From Bacillota bacterium (GTDB lineage: Bacteria; Bacillota; Sulfobacillia; Sulfobacillales; Sulfobacillaceae): DNA of 6,509 nt. Made by a program: the position numbers and the translations under genes. Shown here piece after piece: positions 1 to 5,727 of this stretch (position 1 is the first letter of the stretch; every line of letters starts with the position of its first letter). The DNA is taken from positions 1 through 6,509 of the forward strand of contig JAKADI010000100.1 of the NCBI GenBank assembly GCA_021820675.1, in the 5' to 3' direction. The notes beneath the pieces are model-generated. The model was not told where the DNA came from, ran no database searches, and saw only the letters and a list, made by a program, of their open reading frames with translations.

Positions 1-2
1 TG

Positions 3-68
3 TTTGTCTTGGTGATGCTGGCCACCATTGCCACCAATCGTTGGCTCGGTAAACCCATTGAATATTAG
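3..68 (+). CDS. C-terminal end of a carbohydrate ABC transporter permease (MalF/UgpA type), partial
   Basis: Only the last 21 codons are inside the window, ending at TAG 66-68. They encode FVLVMLATIATNRWLGKPIEY: the end of a hydrophobic helix followed by a short charged tail, which is how MalF/UgpA-type permeases of the binding-protein-dependent sugar importers usually finish. Identification rests mainly on position: a complete MalG/UgpE-type permease starts 17 bases after the stop, and these two permeases are normally encoded in this order and form a heterodimer in the cytoplasmic membrane. The other two reading frames here have early stops. The fragment itself is too short to identify a family, so the call depends on synteny. 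Confidence 0.65.
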   Translation, partial: FVLVMLATIATNRWLGKPIEY

Positions 69-73
69 GTGTT

Positions 74-78
74 GGAGG
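74..78 (+). promoter_or_regulatory. Ribosome binding site of the MalG-type permease
   Basis: GGAGG lies 7 bases before ATG 86. It fixes that start and lies in the 17-base gap after the upstream permease, so the two are probably co-transcribed. Confidence 0.8.
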
Positions 79-85
79 AATAAGA

Positions 86-928
86 ATGGTCGGATCACAA
101 ACGCGAGGAGTGGGAGGATGGATCCTTCGTGTCCTCTACCTGCTCATCCTGACGACCGGAGCCATTACCATGGTGATTCCCTTTTTGTGGAGCGTGTCGA
201 CCGCTTTAAAACCTTTAGGGCAGGCGGTGGCCTTTCCGCCCATCTGGTGGCCCCGGCCCATCTTGTGGCAAAACTTTATCACGACATGGAAGATTGTTCC
301 TTTGGCGCGGTGGTTCGCCAATAGCATAGGGGTTGCGTTTGTCGTGGTGTTAGGCAACTTGGTGTTTGACTCACTGGCTGGCTATGCATTGGCGCGCATT
401 CCGTTCAAAGGGCGGTCTTTCGTGTTTTTCGCGATTGTCTCCATGCTCATGATTCCGTTTCAGGCTATCATGCTTCCCACGTATATTCTCCTGCGCAATT
501 TAGGGCTGTTGAACAGCTATTGGGGCATGATTCTGCCGACCATCATTTCGGCCATGGGGGTTTTCCTAATGCGTCAGGCGTTTTTGGGGATCCCCAAGGA
601 AATTGATGAAGCCGCCATTATTGATGGCGCCAGCCGGTTTCGGATGTTCTGGCAGATTGCGCTGCCAATGGTGAAACCGAATTTGCTGACGCTAGCCTTG
701 TTGACCTTTATGGGATCGTGGAACAACTTTCTGTTGCCGCTTTTGGTGGCAAATAACCCCAAAATCTGGACCTTGCCTTTGGGCATGGTGATGTTTCAGC
801 AGCAGTACTTTACCAATTGGCCCTATCTGATGGCTTCGGTGGTGATGGCGACGATCCCTACGGCCTTACTTTTCCTGATGTTTCAAAGGTGGTTTGTCGA
901 AGGAATCTCGACGACCGGGATTAAATAG
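86..928 (+). CDS. Carbohydrate ABC transporter permease, MalG/UgpE type
   Basis: This 280-residue integral membrane protein is the second permease of a binding-protein-dependent sugar importer (CUT1 type). Hydrophobic segments lie at about residues 13-35, 80-101, 113-135, 145-165, 199-221 and 247-268, giving the usual six helices. The cytoplasmic EAA loop that contacts the ATPase is clear at residues 172-194: EAA at 175-177, DGA at 180-182 and LP at 193-194. Length and ending (WFVEGISTTGIK, a MalG-family style C-terminus) show it is complete. ATG 86 is chosen for its GGAGG 7 bases upstream. It follows the end of another permease by 17 bases and precedes a cytoplasmic glycoside hydrolase, so an imported oligosaccharide or glycoside is the likely cargo. 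Which sugar cannot be told from the permease. No ATPase or solute-binding protein is in the window; such systems often share an MsmX-like ATPase encoded elsewhere. Confidence 0.93.
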   Translation: MVGSQTRGVGGWILRVLYLLILTTGAITMVIPFLWSVSTALKPLGQAVAFPPIWWPRPILWQNFITTWKIVPLARWFANSIGVAFVVVLGNLVFDSLAGYALARIPFKGRSFVFFAIVSMLMIPFQAIMLPTYILLRNLGLLNSYWGMILPTIISAMGVFLMRQAFLGIPKEIDEAAIIDGASRFRMFWQIALPMVKPNLLTLALLTFMGSWNNFLLPLLVANNPKIWTLPLGMVMFQQQYFTNWPYLMASVVMATIPTALLFLMFQRWFVEGISTTGIK

Positions 929-986
929 GCGGCATTTATCAGATAGCGAGGGAAAAAAATTATGGACTGCGACAAGGAGTCTTTAT

Positions 987-994
987 GGAGGGAG
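987..994 (+). promoter_or_regulatory. Shine-Dalgarno sequence that decides the hydrolase start (GTG 999)
   Basis: GGAGGGAG lies just before an in-frame GTG at 999; GGAGGG ends 6 bases before it. The reading frame can be extended back to TTG 894, but that would overlap the permease by 35 bases, has no well-spaced ribosome site, and adds a charged, low-quality N-terminus. Confidence 0.65.
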
Positions 995-998
995 TTCA

Positions 999-3173
999 GT
1001 GGATAATCCGCAAGGGCCTTTTATCGTGGCGGGAAACCGCGCCTATCTGATTGGGGATATGAACGGCACGTTTCCTGCCTATGGCGAGCATATCCCAGGC
1101 GAAATGACCGGGTTGTGGCAACATCCCCATAAATTGATGCAGAGTATGGATTTGGGGTGGGCTCTGCCTGGTTCCGAGCCCCAGTGGCCTCTTTCCGATC
1201 GTTTCCACCGCGGCCCCTGGCATGTGGACCAACATTTTCTCTTATCAAGAAACGTCGAGGCCAACCGGAGGATGTGGGTACCCGATGATCAGCCGGGAGT
1301 GATGATTGAGCTCACGCTATCCAATCGTGGCGAGAGTTCGGTGGAGATGGATATCGTCCTCGGGCTCGTGTCCGATTTGCATCCAGGCTGGCTCGATGAG
1401 AGCCCTAGAGGCCACGACACGGCGAGTCCCATAGCAGGCGGTGTCCTCTTTCGCAATGACGTGTCGCCATCTGGGGTCGCTTGCCTTGCTGAATCAGCCG
1501 CTCAGGAGGTGATTTTGCATGATCGTGAGCTAGCAAAAAGGGCGCCATCGGGATCAAAGATGGCTTTGATCCGCCATACGCTTAAGATCGTTCCCGGGCA
1601 ACCGGTGTGCTTGCGATACTGGATTGTTGGCCAAGACGCTTCCACCAATCCTTGGGTTTTTCCTGCTGAGTTTGAACAGTGGAGAGCGGCAAAACAAGCC
1701 CGCTATCAGCGCCTCGATTTGTTGTCCCAACTGTCTTTGCCCGATGAACAATTGATGCAGGCCGCCCAGTGGATGAAGTACCAAACCGACTGGCTTATCC
1801 GCAGTGTCCCGGGATTTGGCCTAGGACTGGGAGCCGGGGTGCCGGAATATCCCTGGTGGTTTGCTTGCGATAATCACTACGCGCTAAAAGGTCTATTAAC
1901 CTTTGGGCAGCATGAATGGGTGGAACAGACCCTGACGTTATTGAAAGATGTGTCATGGCAAACGAATCGAAATGGGCGTATTGTGCATGAAATGAGTACA
2001 ACGGGCAAGGTATTCAATCCGGGCAACGCCCAGGAATCCCCTCAGTTTTGTGCTATGGTGTGGGAAACCTATTTATGGACAGGGGACAAAGCCTGGCTTC
2101 AGTCGATGTATCCAGCCGTGGTACAAGCCATGCAGTGGGTGAGTCAGCTTGACACGACAGCACGCGATTTGGCACCAGGCTACGGCATTATTGAAATTGA
2201 GGATCTCAATTTGCGGATGATTGATACCGCTGTGTATACCTACACGGGGCTTGTGGCATACGCCGAGATGGCCCGGATCTTTGAGGGAGCCGATTGTGCC
2301 CAGGCATTAAGCCAGCGCGCCGCCAGGCTGAAAAGCCGGTTGCTTGAGCTATACTGGATCGACGAAGAAGGACTGTTTGGCGACTTTCTGGCACAGCCGT
2401 CCGAAGTTGAAAGCCGGGCGGGCAAATGGGCTCTCCGTGCCTTGAATCAAGGGAACCCCGAAGCGGCAAAAAGATATCGCCAGCTGCCCGCGTTTGGGCG
2501 TGGGCCGGGGGAATCTCTCTATCTTATGAAGAACTGGATCATTGCGACACCGATGGAGACGGGGATAGCTCCTGACGCCTGGGCCAACCGAGCGCTCGAG
2601 CGCATGCGTCTGGGGTCCGAGTTTCACGGACCCTATGGCCTTTACTTGTCCGGGACCGATCAAAGCGAAATGATGACCATTTCGACGGGGGTCCAGGCGG
2701 TTGCGGAAATTCAATATGGCCATGCCGATTTTGCCTTGCGGTGGATGAAAGACATAGCCAAAACCCAAGACGTTCGGTCCCCCGGCACCATTTCCGAAAT
2801 GTCTCCCGATTATGGGTGTTTCGTTCAGGCCTGGACGGCTTATGGGTTATGGTATCCCTTGGTCACCGGGTTTTTTGGCATCCATCCCAAGGCCAGCGAG
2901 CGTTCGTGTTATGTGAATCCGTGTATGCCGTCTCATTGGCATCAGGCAAAGTTGGCACAAGTCCGGATGGGTTCCAACCATATCGACTGCGCGTTTACCC
3001 GGAACGATCAGGAAATGTGCCGGGTGAGCACCCGGGAGCCGTGGCGCATTACCACTGGGTCACAGTGGGAAGTCGTGGATATCCACGGCGGGTATGTTGA
3101 TTCGTCTGCCATTGACCTGCAATCGCCTGGGGCCTGGGTCGAACTGCGGAAAAACGTCAAAAAGGCTCCGTGA
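999..3173 (+). CDS. (alpha/alpha)6-barrel glycoside hydrolase, amylo-alpha-1,6-glucosidase / GH63-like
   Basis: The protein has 724 residues from GTG 999. It has no signal peptide, so it should be cytoplasmic. Residues 1 to about 240 are rich in beta strands and resemble the N-terminal domain of debranching-enzyme-like hydrolases. From about 245 to 640 comes a six-hairpin catalytic barrel with family-typical blocks: EYPWWFACDN at 283-292, GRIVHEM at 326-332, FNPGNAQESPQF at 339-350, YLWTGDKAWL at 358-367 and GTISEMSPDYG at 596-606. A small C-terminal beta domain follows. Acidic residues in these blocks (D291, E331, E600) are candidates for catalysis or substrate binding; that is inference. 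The gene follows two sugar-importer permeases, so it probably hydrolyses the imported oligosaccharide. Substrate could be an alpha-glucan, rhamnoside or another glycoside; the sequence alone does not settle this. ATG 1059 is an alternative start but would remove residues that look like part of the fold. Confidence 0.82.
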   Translation: MDNPQGPFIVAGNRAYLIGDMNGTFPAYGEHIPGEMTGLWQHPHKLMQSMDLGWALPGSEPQWPLSDRFHRGPWHVDQHFLLSRNVEANRRMWVPDDQPGVMIELTLSNRGESSVEMDIVLGLVSDLHPGWLDESPRGHDTASPIAGGVLFRNDVSPSGVACLAESAAQEVILHDRELAKRAPSGSKMALIRHTLKIVPGQPVCLRYWIVGQDASTNPWVFPAEFEQWRAAKQARYQRLDLLSQLSLPDEQLMQAAQWMKYQTDWLIRSVPGFGLGLGAGVPEYPWWFACDNHYALKGLLTFGQHEWVEQTLTLLKDVSWQTNRNGRIVHEMSTTGKVFNPGNAQESPQFCAMVWETYLWTGDKAWLQSMYPAVVQAMQWVSQLDTTARDLAPGYGIIEIEDLNLRMIDTAVYTYTGLVAYAEMARIFEGADCAQALSQRAARLKSRLLELYWIDEEGLFGDFLAQPSEVESRAGKWALRALNQGNPEAAKRYRQLPAFGRGPGESLYLMKNWIIATPMETGIAPDAWANRALERMRLGSEFHGPYGLYLSGTDQSEMMTISTGVQAVAEIQYGHADFALRWMKDIAKTQDVRSPGTISEMSPDYGCFVQAWTAYGLWYPLVTGFFGIHPKASERSCYVNPCMPSHWHQAKLAQVRMGSNHIDCAFTRNDQEMCRVSTREPWRITTGSQWEVVDIHGGYVDSSAIDLQSPGAWVELRKNVKKAP

Positions 3174-3230
3174 GCCGAGGATGCAAAAAATTCAGCAGAA
3201 AAGTTGACCAGAATCCGATGCGGAAAGATC

Positions 3231-3257
3231 GAATCCCGCCCAGAAAGGGCGGGATTC
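3231..3257. terminator. Perfect 11-bp stem-loop between convergent genes, likely bidirectional terminator
   Basis: GAATCCCGCCC (3231-3241) and GGGCGGGATTC (3247-3257) are exact reverse complements around the 5-base loop AGAAA. The hairpin sits 57 bases after the hydrolase stop and about 130 bases beyond the stop of the opposing DUF302 gene. There is no proper T-run on either side; the - strand reads GATCTTTCC after the stem. It may stop both operons, but classic intrinsic termination is weakly supported. Confidence 0.6.
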
Positions 3258-3386
3258 AGATGGTTCGCTTAATGCCAACTCAAGGCAAACAACTAACGTC
3301 GAGATTTTTTGCCCTAATCAGCCTGAGATCCAGAATTCCCCTCCCTACGTTCTTTAGTGGTTCCCGGTTGCGGCGATGATGAAAGC
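3258..3386. other. Convergent intergenic spacer without a recognisable gene
   Basis: The spacer lies between the shared stem-loop and the end of the DUF302 gene. A short + strand frame spans 3170-3379, but its translation is basic, resembles no family, runs through the hairpin and has no ribosome site, so it is not called. TTTTTT at 3305-3310 has only a weak 4-bp hairpin (TGCC 3273-3276 with GGCA 3284-3287) upstream and does not make a convincing terminator. Confidence 0.5.
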
Positions 3387-3773
3387 TTACCGGGCCGCCT
3401 CATCCACAATCGTGTGTATGGCCTGGCCAACGTGGCTGGCTATCTGGGTAATGGCGTCTTCTTTGAAGAATTGCGCCATGATGCCCGGATCCAAAGCAGA
3501 AATGTAGGTCTCGCCGTCTTGAAGGTAGACGTTAATCTTGCAAGGAAGCAATAAACTGATGTCCATGTTGGCTTGAAGAACCTCAGACGCCGAGGGAGCA
3601 TGACAAATTTCGAGCATGTAAACCGGATCCCGCGGAAATCCCTTACTGTTTAAAATGCCACCCATGTCCAGCCTGTTAACGACTTTAAACCCGTTATGTT
3701 CTGTCGCTTCCTCAACCCGGCGAATCGCCTCTTCATAGCTGTCCTGGGTTTTCTTGGTGTATCCTAACTCCAT
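3387..3773 (-). CDS. DUF302 domain protein
   Basis: This 128-residue soluble protein belongs to the DUF302 family, whose biochemical role is not established. The family pattern is visible: an amphipathic N-terminal helix (about 10-27), GFKVVNRLDM at 28-37, YMLEICHAPSASEVLQA at 52-68, ISLLLPCKINVYL at 72-84 and ISALDPGIMAQFF at 91-103. C57 and C78 sit in the two conserved family blocks and could be redox- or thiol-active, which would suit the sulfur genes next door; that is inference. ATG 3773 is chosen because GAGGAGG (3784-3790 on the - strand) lies 10 bases before it. A TTG at 3806 would extend the frame by 11 residues but would place that ribosome site inside the gene. It is transcribed divergently from the persulfide dioxygenase operon across a 276-base gap and convergently with the sugar operon. 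Confidence 0.82.
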   Translation of the reverse strand: MELGYTKKTQDSYEEAIRRVEEATEHNGFKVVNRLDMGGILNSKGFPRDPVYMLEICHAPSASEVLQANMDISLLLPCKINVYLQDGETYISALDPGIMAQFFKEDAITQIASHVGQAIHTIVDEAAR

Positions 3774-3820
3774 GTGGCAAAAACCTCCTCGTTCTAGTTT
3801 CGGCAATGCTGTTATGAGTC

Positions 3821-3849
3821 ATTCTAACGCCGATGTGCATCCTTCAAAA
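3821..3849 (-). promoter_or_regulatory. Candidate promoter of the DUF302 gene
   Basis: On the - strand TAGAAT (3821-3826) matches the -10 consensus in five of six positions. A poor -35 lies upstream: either TTGAAG with a 15-base spacer (3842-3847) or TTTTGA with a 17-base spacer (3844-3849). The distance to ATG 3773 is reasonable. No repeat like the one in front of the divergent operon is seen here. Confidence 0.35.
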
Positions 3850-3982
3850 GCCGGTGCGGTCTAGAGCGGCCATTGCCAACTCTAAAGTGAGCCCCTGTTG
3901 CTCCCAAAAAAGAAGGCTATCGTGTCTTTGAAAAGGTCACGGGGTTTGCTGTCGACGCGGAGACCTCCTTCCCTTTTAGGGT

Positions 3983-4011
3983 TTGACAAAATTGATGATA
4001 CCGTTCATTAT
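3983..4011 (+). promoter_or_regulatory. Sigma-A-type promoter of the persulfide dioxygenase-rhodanese operon
   Basis: A perfect -35 hexamer TTGACA (3983-3988) is followed after 17 bases by CATTAT (4006-4011), four of six matches to the -10 consensus. Overlapping TA-rich alternatives (ATTATA, TATATA) would need spacers of 18 to 20 bases. The predicted transcription start is near 4018, about 30 bases before the coding start, and falls within an inverted repeat. Confidence 0.7.
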
Positions 4012-4027
4012 ATACCCCTGAGGGTAT
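4012..4027. promoter_or_regulatory. Inverted repeat at the transcription start, candidate CsoR/CstR-type operator
   Basis: ATACCC (4012-4017) and GGGTAT (4022-4027) are exact reverse complements around CTGA. The dyad directly abuts the -10 element and covers the predicted start of transcription, an ideal place for a repressor. A/T-flanked C-tract/G-tract repeats of this style are typical of operators of the CsoR family (copper-sensing CsoR, persulfide-sensing CstR). The operon behind it encodes persulfide-handling proteins, which favours CstR. No repressor gene is in the window, so the regulator is inferred. Confidence 0.6.
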
Positions 4028-4032
4028 GGTTG

Positions 4033-4040
4033 AAAGGAGG
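4033..4040 (+). promoter_or_regulatory. Ribosome binding site that sets the dioxygenase start (GTG 4050)
   Basis: AAAGGAGG ends 9 bases before GTG 4050. The longer frame from ATG 4026 would contain this site and begins inside the candidate operator. GTG 4041 directly touches the site, and ATG 4065 is 24 bases away. Confidence 0.75.
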
Positions 4041-4049
4041 GTGTTATCC

Positions 4050-4802
4050 GTGATCTTTATTCCAATGTGGGATGGTTCTTTGGGATGTTCGTCTTACTTA
4101 GTAGGCGACTCGGCCGGCGGGAAGGCGCTTGTTGTGGATCCTTTGCAAAACTTGGGAGCCGACTCTTATATTCTCAGTGCGGCCGAACAGGGACTCGAAA
4201 TTGTCGCGGTCGTGGAAACGCATGTGCATGCCGACCATCACTCGGCCGCACGTGAACTGGCTGAGAAGCTGGGAATTCACGTGTCGCTGAGTCATAAGGC
4301 GCCCGCTGCGTTTGCCTTCAATCCTCTTCATGACGGGGACGTTATTGATTTGGGATATGTCAGTGCGCAGCTTTGGGAGACACCAGGTCACACGCCGGAC
4401 AGCATCTCTCTTTTGATTGCCGATACCACACGATCCCAAGAGCCCTGGGCGGTGCTCACCGGCGATTCTCTCTTTGTCGGGGATGTGGGGCGTCCCGATC
4501 TGGCCGATCCGACGGTGGATGCGGTTAAAGCTGCCGCACGGGACCAATTTCAGAGCGTCCAGCGTTTAATGAACCTGGAAGACACCACGGAAATCTATCC
4601 CGCCCATTATGGGGCCTCGGCGTGCGGAGGCTTATTTTTAAACCACAAGCCCATGAGTACCATTGGATTTGAACGGAAGTGGAACCGCTTCGTGCAACTG
4701 ACGGATCCTGAAGAATTTACCAATCAGCTGTTGGCTTTGTTAAAACCCCCGCCAGAAGGCGCAGCGGCTATCCGGTCAGAAAATCTGGGGCAAGACGCAT
4801 AA
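4050..4802 (+). CDS. Persulfide dioxygenase-like metallo-beta-lactamase-fold protein (ETHE1/CstB N-terminal type)
   Basis: This 250-residue cytoplasmic enzyme probably oxidises glutathione-, bacillithiol- or coenzyme A-type persulfide to sulfite with O2 at a mononuclear iron site. The metal-binding motif THVHADH is at residues 57-63, PGHTPDS at 112-118, GDSLFVGDVGRPDL at 138-151 and YPAHYGASACGG at 183-194. By family comparison the iron ligands would be H58, H114 and D139; H186 is the fourth conserved histidine. The GDVGRPDL block separates this group from glyoxalase II. The ASACGG segment with C192 and the MSTIGFERKWNRF segment (202-214) resemble the dioxygenase domain of S. aureus CstB rather than the shorter human ETHE1. 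The next gene, 45 bases downstream, encodes the two rhodanese domains that CstB carries on the same chain. A general hydrolase role is less likely because of the motif set and partner. Confidence 0.86.
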   Translation: MIFIPMWDGSLGCSSYLVGDSAGGKALVVDPLQNLGADSYILSAAEQGLEIVAVVETHVHADHHSAARELAEKLGIHVSLSHKAPAAFAFNPLHDGDVIDLGYVSAQLWETPGHTPDSISLLIADTTRSQEPWAVLTGDSLFVGDVGRPDLADPTVDAVKAAARDQFQSVQRLMNLEDTTEIYPAHYGASACGGLFLNHKPMSTIGFERKWNRFVQLTDPEEFTNQLLALLKPPPEGAAAIRSENLGQDA

Positions 4803-4831
4803 TAAGGGCACAGTGGACACACACCGATGAT

Positions 4832-4839
4832 GGAAGGAG
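4832..4839 (+). promoter_or_regulatory. Ribosome binding site that sets the rhodanese start (ATG 4848)
   Basis: GGAAGGAG ends 8 bases before ATG 4848. The in-frame ATGs at 4827 and 4830 lie before or next to this site and have no ribosome site of their own. Confidence 0.75.
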
Positions 4840-4847
4840 TGACATCA

Positions 4848-5459
4848 ATGACGGCACAAGAATTTTTACAAACCGTACAAAATGGTCAGAGTGTATTTTT
4901 AGATTTGCGGGCGCCGCATGCTTATTCTCAGTCACATCCGGCAGGAGCTTATAATTTTCCGTTTCACCGGCAAAACTGGGGAGGAGCCGTGAAACAAGCG
5001 TTACAAGGTCAGACTCCGCCCATTGGAATCTTTGTCGACAACAGCGTTGTTGCCGCTGCGGCCCAAGAGAGTCTTGTAGCGGCGGGGCTCACGGTGGCTT
5101 TTGCTTTCGACAAAGGTCTAAAGGCATGGCAAGCCGAGAACTTGCCCGTCGAACAGGTCAAGGACTTAACCGTGGATGAATTGCGGCAAAATCTTGACCA
5201 GTACGTGGTAATCGACGTCCGCGAACCGTACGAATTGCGTAGTGGCATTATTCCGGGGGCTGTGGCAATCCCCATGGGGCAACTCCAAAACCGGTTGAAT
5301 GAACTGGACAAATCGAAGGCTTACGCTATCGTTTGTGCCTCCGGCAATCGCAGCGCATCAGTCTCCAGCTTTATGTCTCAACAAGGTTTTGACGTCTCCA
5401 ACGTCGTAGGGGGCATGTCGTTATGGATAGGATCGCGGCATCCGGTGGAACGCCCGTAA
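4848..5459 (+). CDS. Tandem-domain rhodanese sulfurtransferase, only the second domain catalytic
   Basis: The protein has 203 residues and two rhodanese domains. Domain one (about 1-100) keeps the DLRAPHAY block (19-26) and ends in KGLKAWQAENLPV, but where the catalytic cysteine should be it reads IFVDNSVV (61-68), so it is inactive. Domain two (about 106-203) has DVREPYEL at 123-130 and the active-site loop CASGNRS at 163-169, with C163 as the persulfide-carrying cysteine, then GGMSLW. No signal peptide is seen, so it should be cytoplasmic. It follows the dioxygenase gene by 45 bases with its own ribosome site and probably shares its promoter. Inactive-then-active rhodanese order matches the C-terminal half of S. 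aureus CstB. The likely role is to move sulfane sulfur between low-molecular-weight thiols or thiosulfate and the dioxygenase; the acceptor is not known. Confidence 0.88.
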   Translation: MTAQEFLQTVQNGQSVFLDLRAPHAYSQSHPAGAYNFPFHRQNWGGAVKQALQGQTPPIGIFVDNSVVAAAAQESLVAAGLTVAFAFDKGLKAWQAENLPVEQVKDLTVDELRQNLDQYVVIDVREPYELRSGIIPGAVAIPMGQLQNRLNELDKSKAYAIVCASGNRSASVSSFMSQQGFDVSNVVGGMSLWIGSRHPVERP

Positions 5460-5465
5460 ATGAGA

Positions 5466-5488
5466 CGACCTCAGGAAGAGGCGTTTTT
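5466..5488 (+). terminator. Intrinsic terminator of the dioxygenase-rhodanese operon
   Basis: CG-A-CCTC (5466-5472, with A5468 bulged) pairs with GAGGCG (5478-5483) around the loop AGGAA, immediately followed by TTTTT (5484-5488). It starts 6 bases after the rhodanese stop codon. The stem is short but the T-run and placement are right. Confidence 0.65.
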
Positions 5489-5560
5489 CGCATGATTCAA
5501 CGCTCGCGTGGAACGGCCACCAGGGCTCATGATTTCCTGGGGAAACAACCTCAGCATGAT

Positions 5561-5575
5561 CCAAATGTCATTTGG
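5561..5575. repeat. Perfect 7-bp-arm palindrome CCAAATG-T-CATTTGG
   Basis: CCAAATG (5561-5567) and CATTTGG (5569-5575) are exact reverse complements around a single T. The one-base centre suits a protein-bound DNA site better than an RNA hairpin. No promoter is recognisable beside it, so its role is unknown and chance is possible. Confidence 0.5.
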
Positions 5576-5582
5576 CGTGTGA

Positions 5583-5612
5583 CCCGGAGGACCTGCCTGT
5601 AGTCCATCCGGG
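5583..5612. terminator. Strong GC-rich hairpin between convergent genes, possible terminator
   Basis: CCCGGA + GGAC (5583-5592) pairs with GTCC (5602-5605), a bulged A5606 and TCCGGG (5607-5612), giving 10 base pairs around a 9-base loop. It lies 124 bases past the rhodanese stop and about 115 bases past the stop of the opposing membrane gene. No T-run follows on either strand, so termination for the - strand gene is only suggested. Confidence 0.4.
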
Positions 5613-5727
5613 CAGCGCTGTTTCCCTTCTCGCTTAGGCACACGACACCCGAACGAAACCCTTTTGATGAAATCCCCGGCGACTCTGCAATACATATCAT
5701 AGACGCTTGTGAACCGGTCGTTGTCCG

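Larger units (their letters stand above)
5489..5727. other. Convergent intergenic region with DNA dyads, no gene recognised
   Basis: Between the operon terminator and the end of the membrane protein gene no frame looks like a real protein. A - strand frame is open from 5956 down to 5471, but it begins inside the membrane gene and its translation is rich in Arg, Pro and His without recognisable motifs. The region holds a strong hairpin at 5583-5612 and a short perfect palindrome at 5561-5575, and the 8-base palindrome CAGCGCTG at 5613-5620. Confidence 0.5.

Noticed and set aside
2349..2768. 139-codon antisense frame within the hydrolase gene
   Set aside because: The + strand frame has clear family motifs throughout; the antisense product resembles nothing and has no upstream signals.
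3170..3379. 69-codon + strand frame overlapping the end of the hydrolase gene
   Set aside because: It runs through the 11-bp terminator stem, is highly basic and has no convincing ribosome site or family resemblance.
3802..3877. GGCAATG (3802-3808) and CATTGCC (3871-3877) as an inverted repeat in the divergent region
   Set aside because: Seven-base arms 62 bases apart are within what chance gives, and they do not frame a recognisable element.
3971..3981. CCC-TTTTA-GGG next to the -35 box as a possible second CsoR-type operator
   Set aside because: Arms are only 3 bp and the flanking bases do not pair, so it does not match the ATACCC/GGGTAT dyad downstream.
4098..4547. 149-codon antisense frame within the dioxygenase gene
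   Set aside because: It is opposite a gene with an intact metal-site motif set; its translation has no family features.
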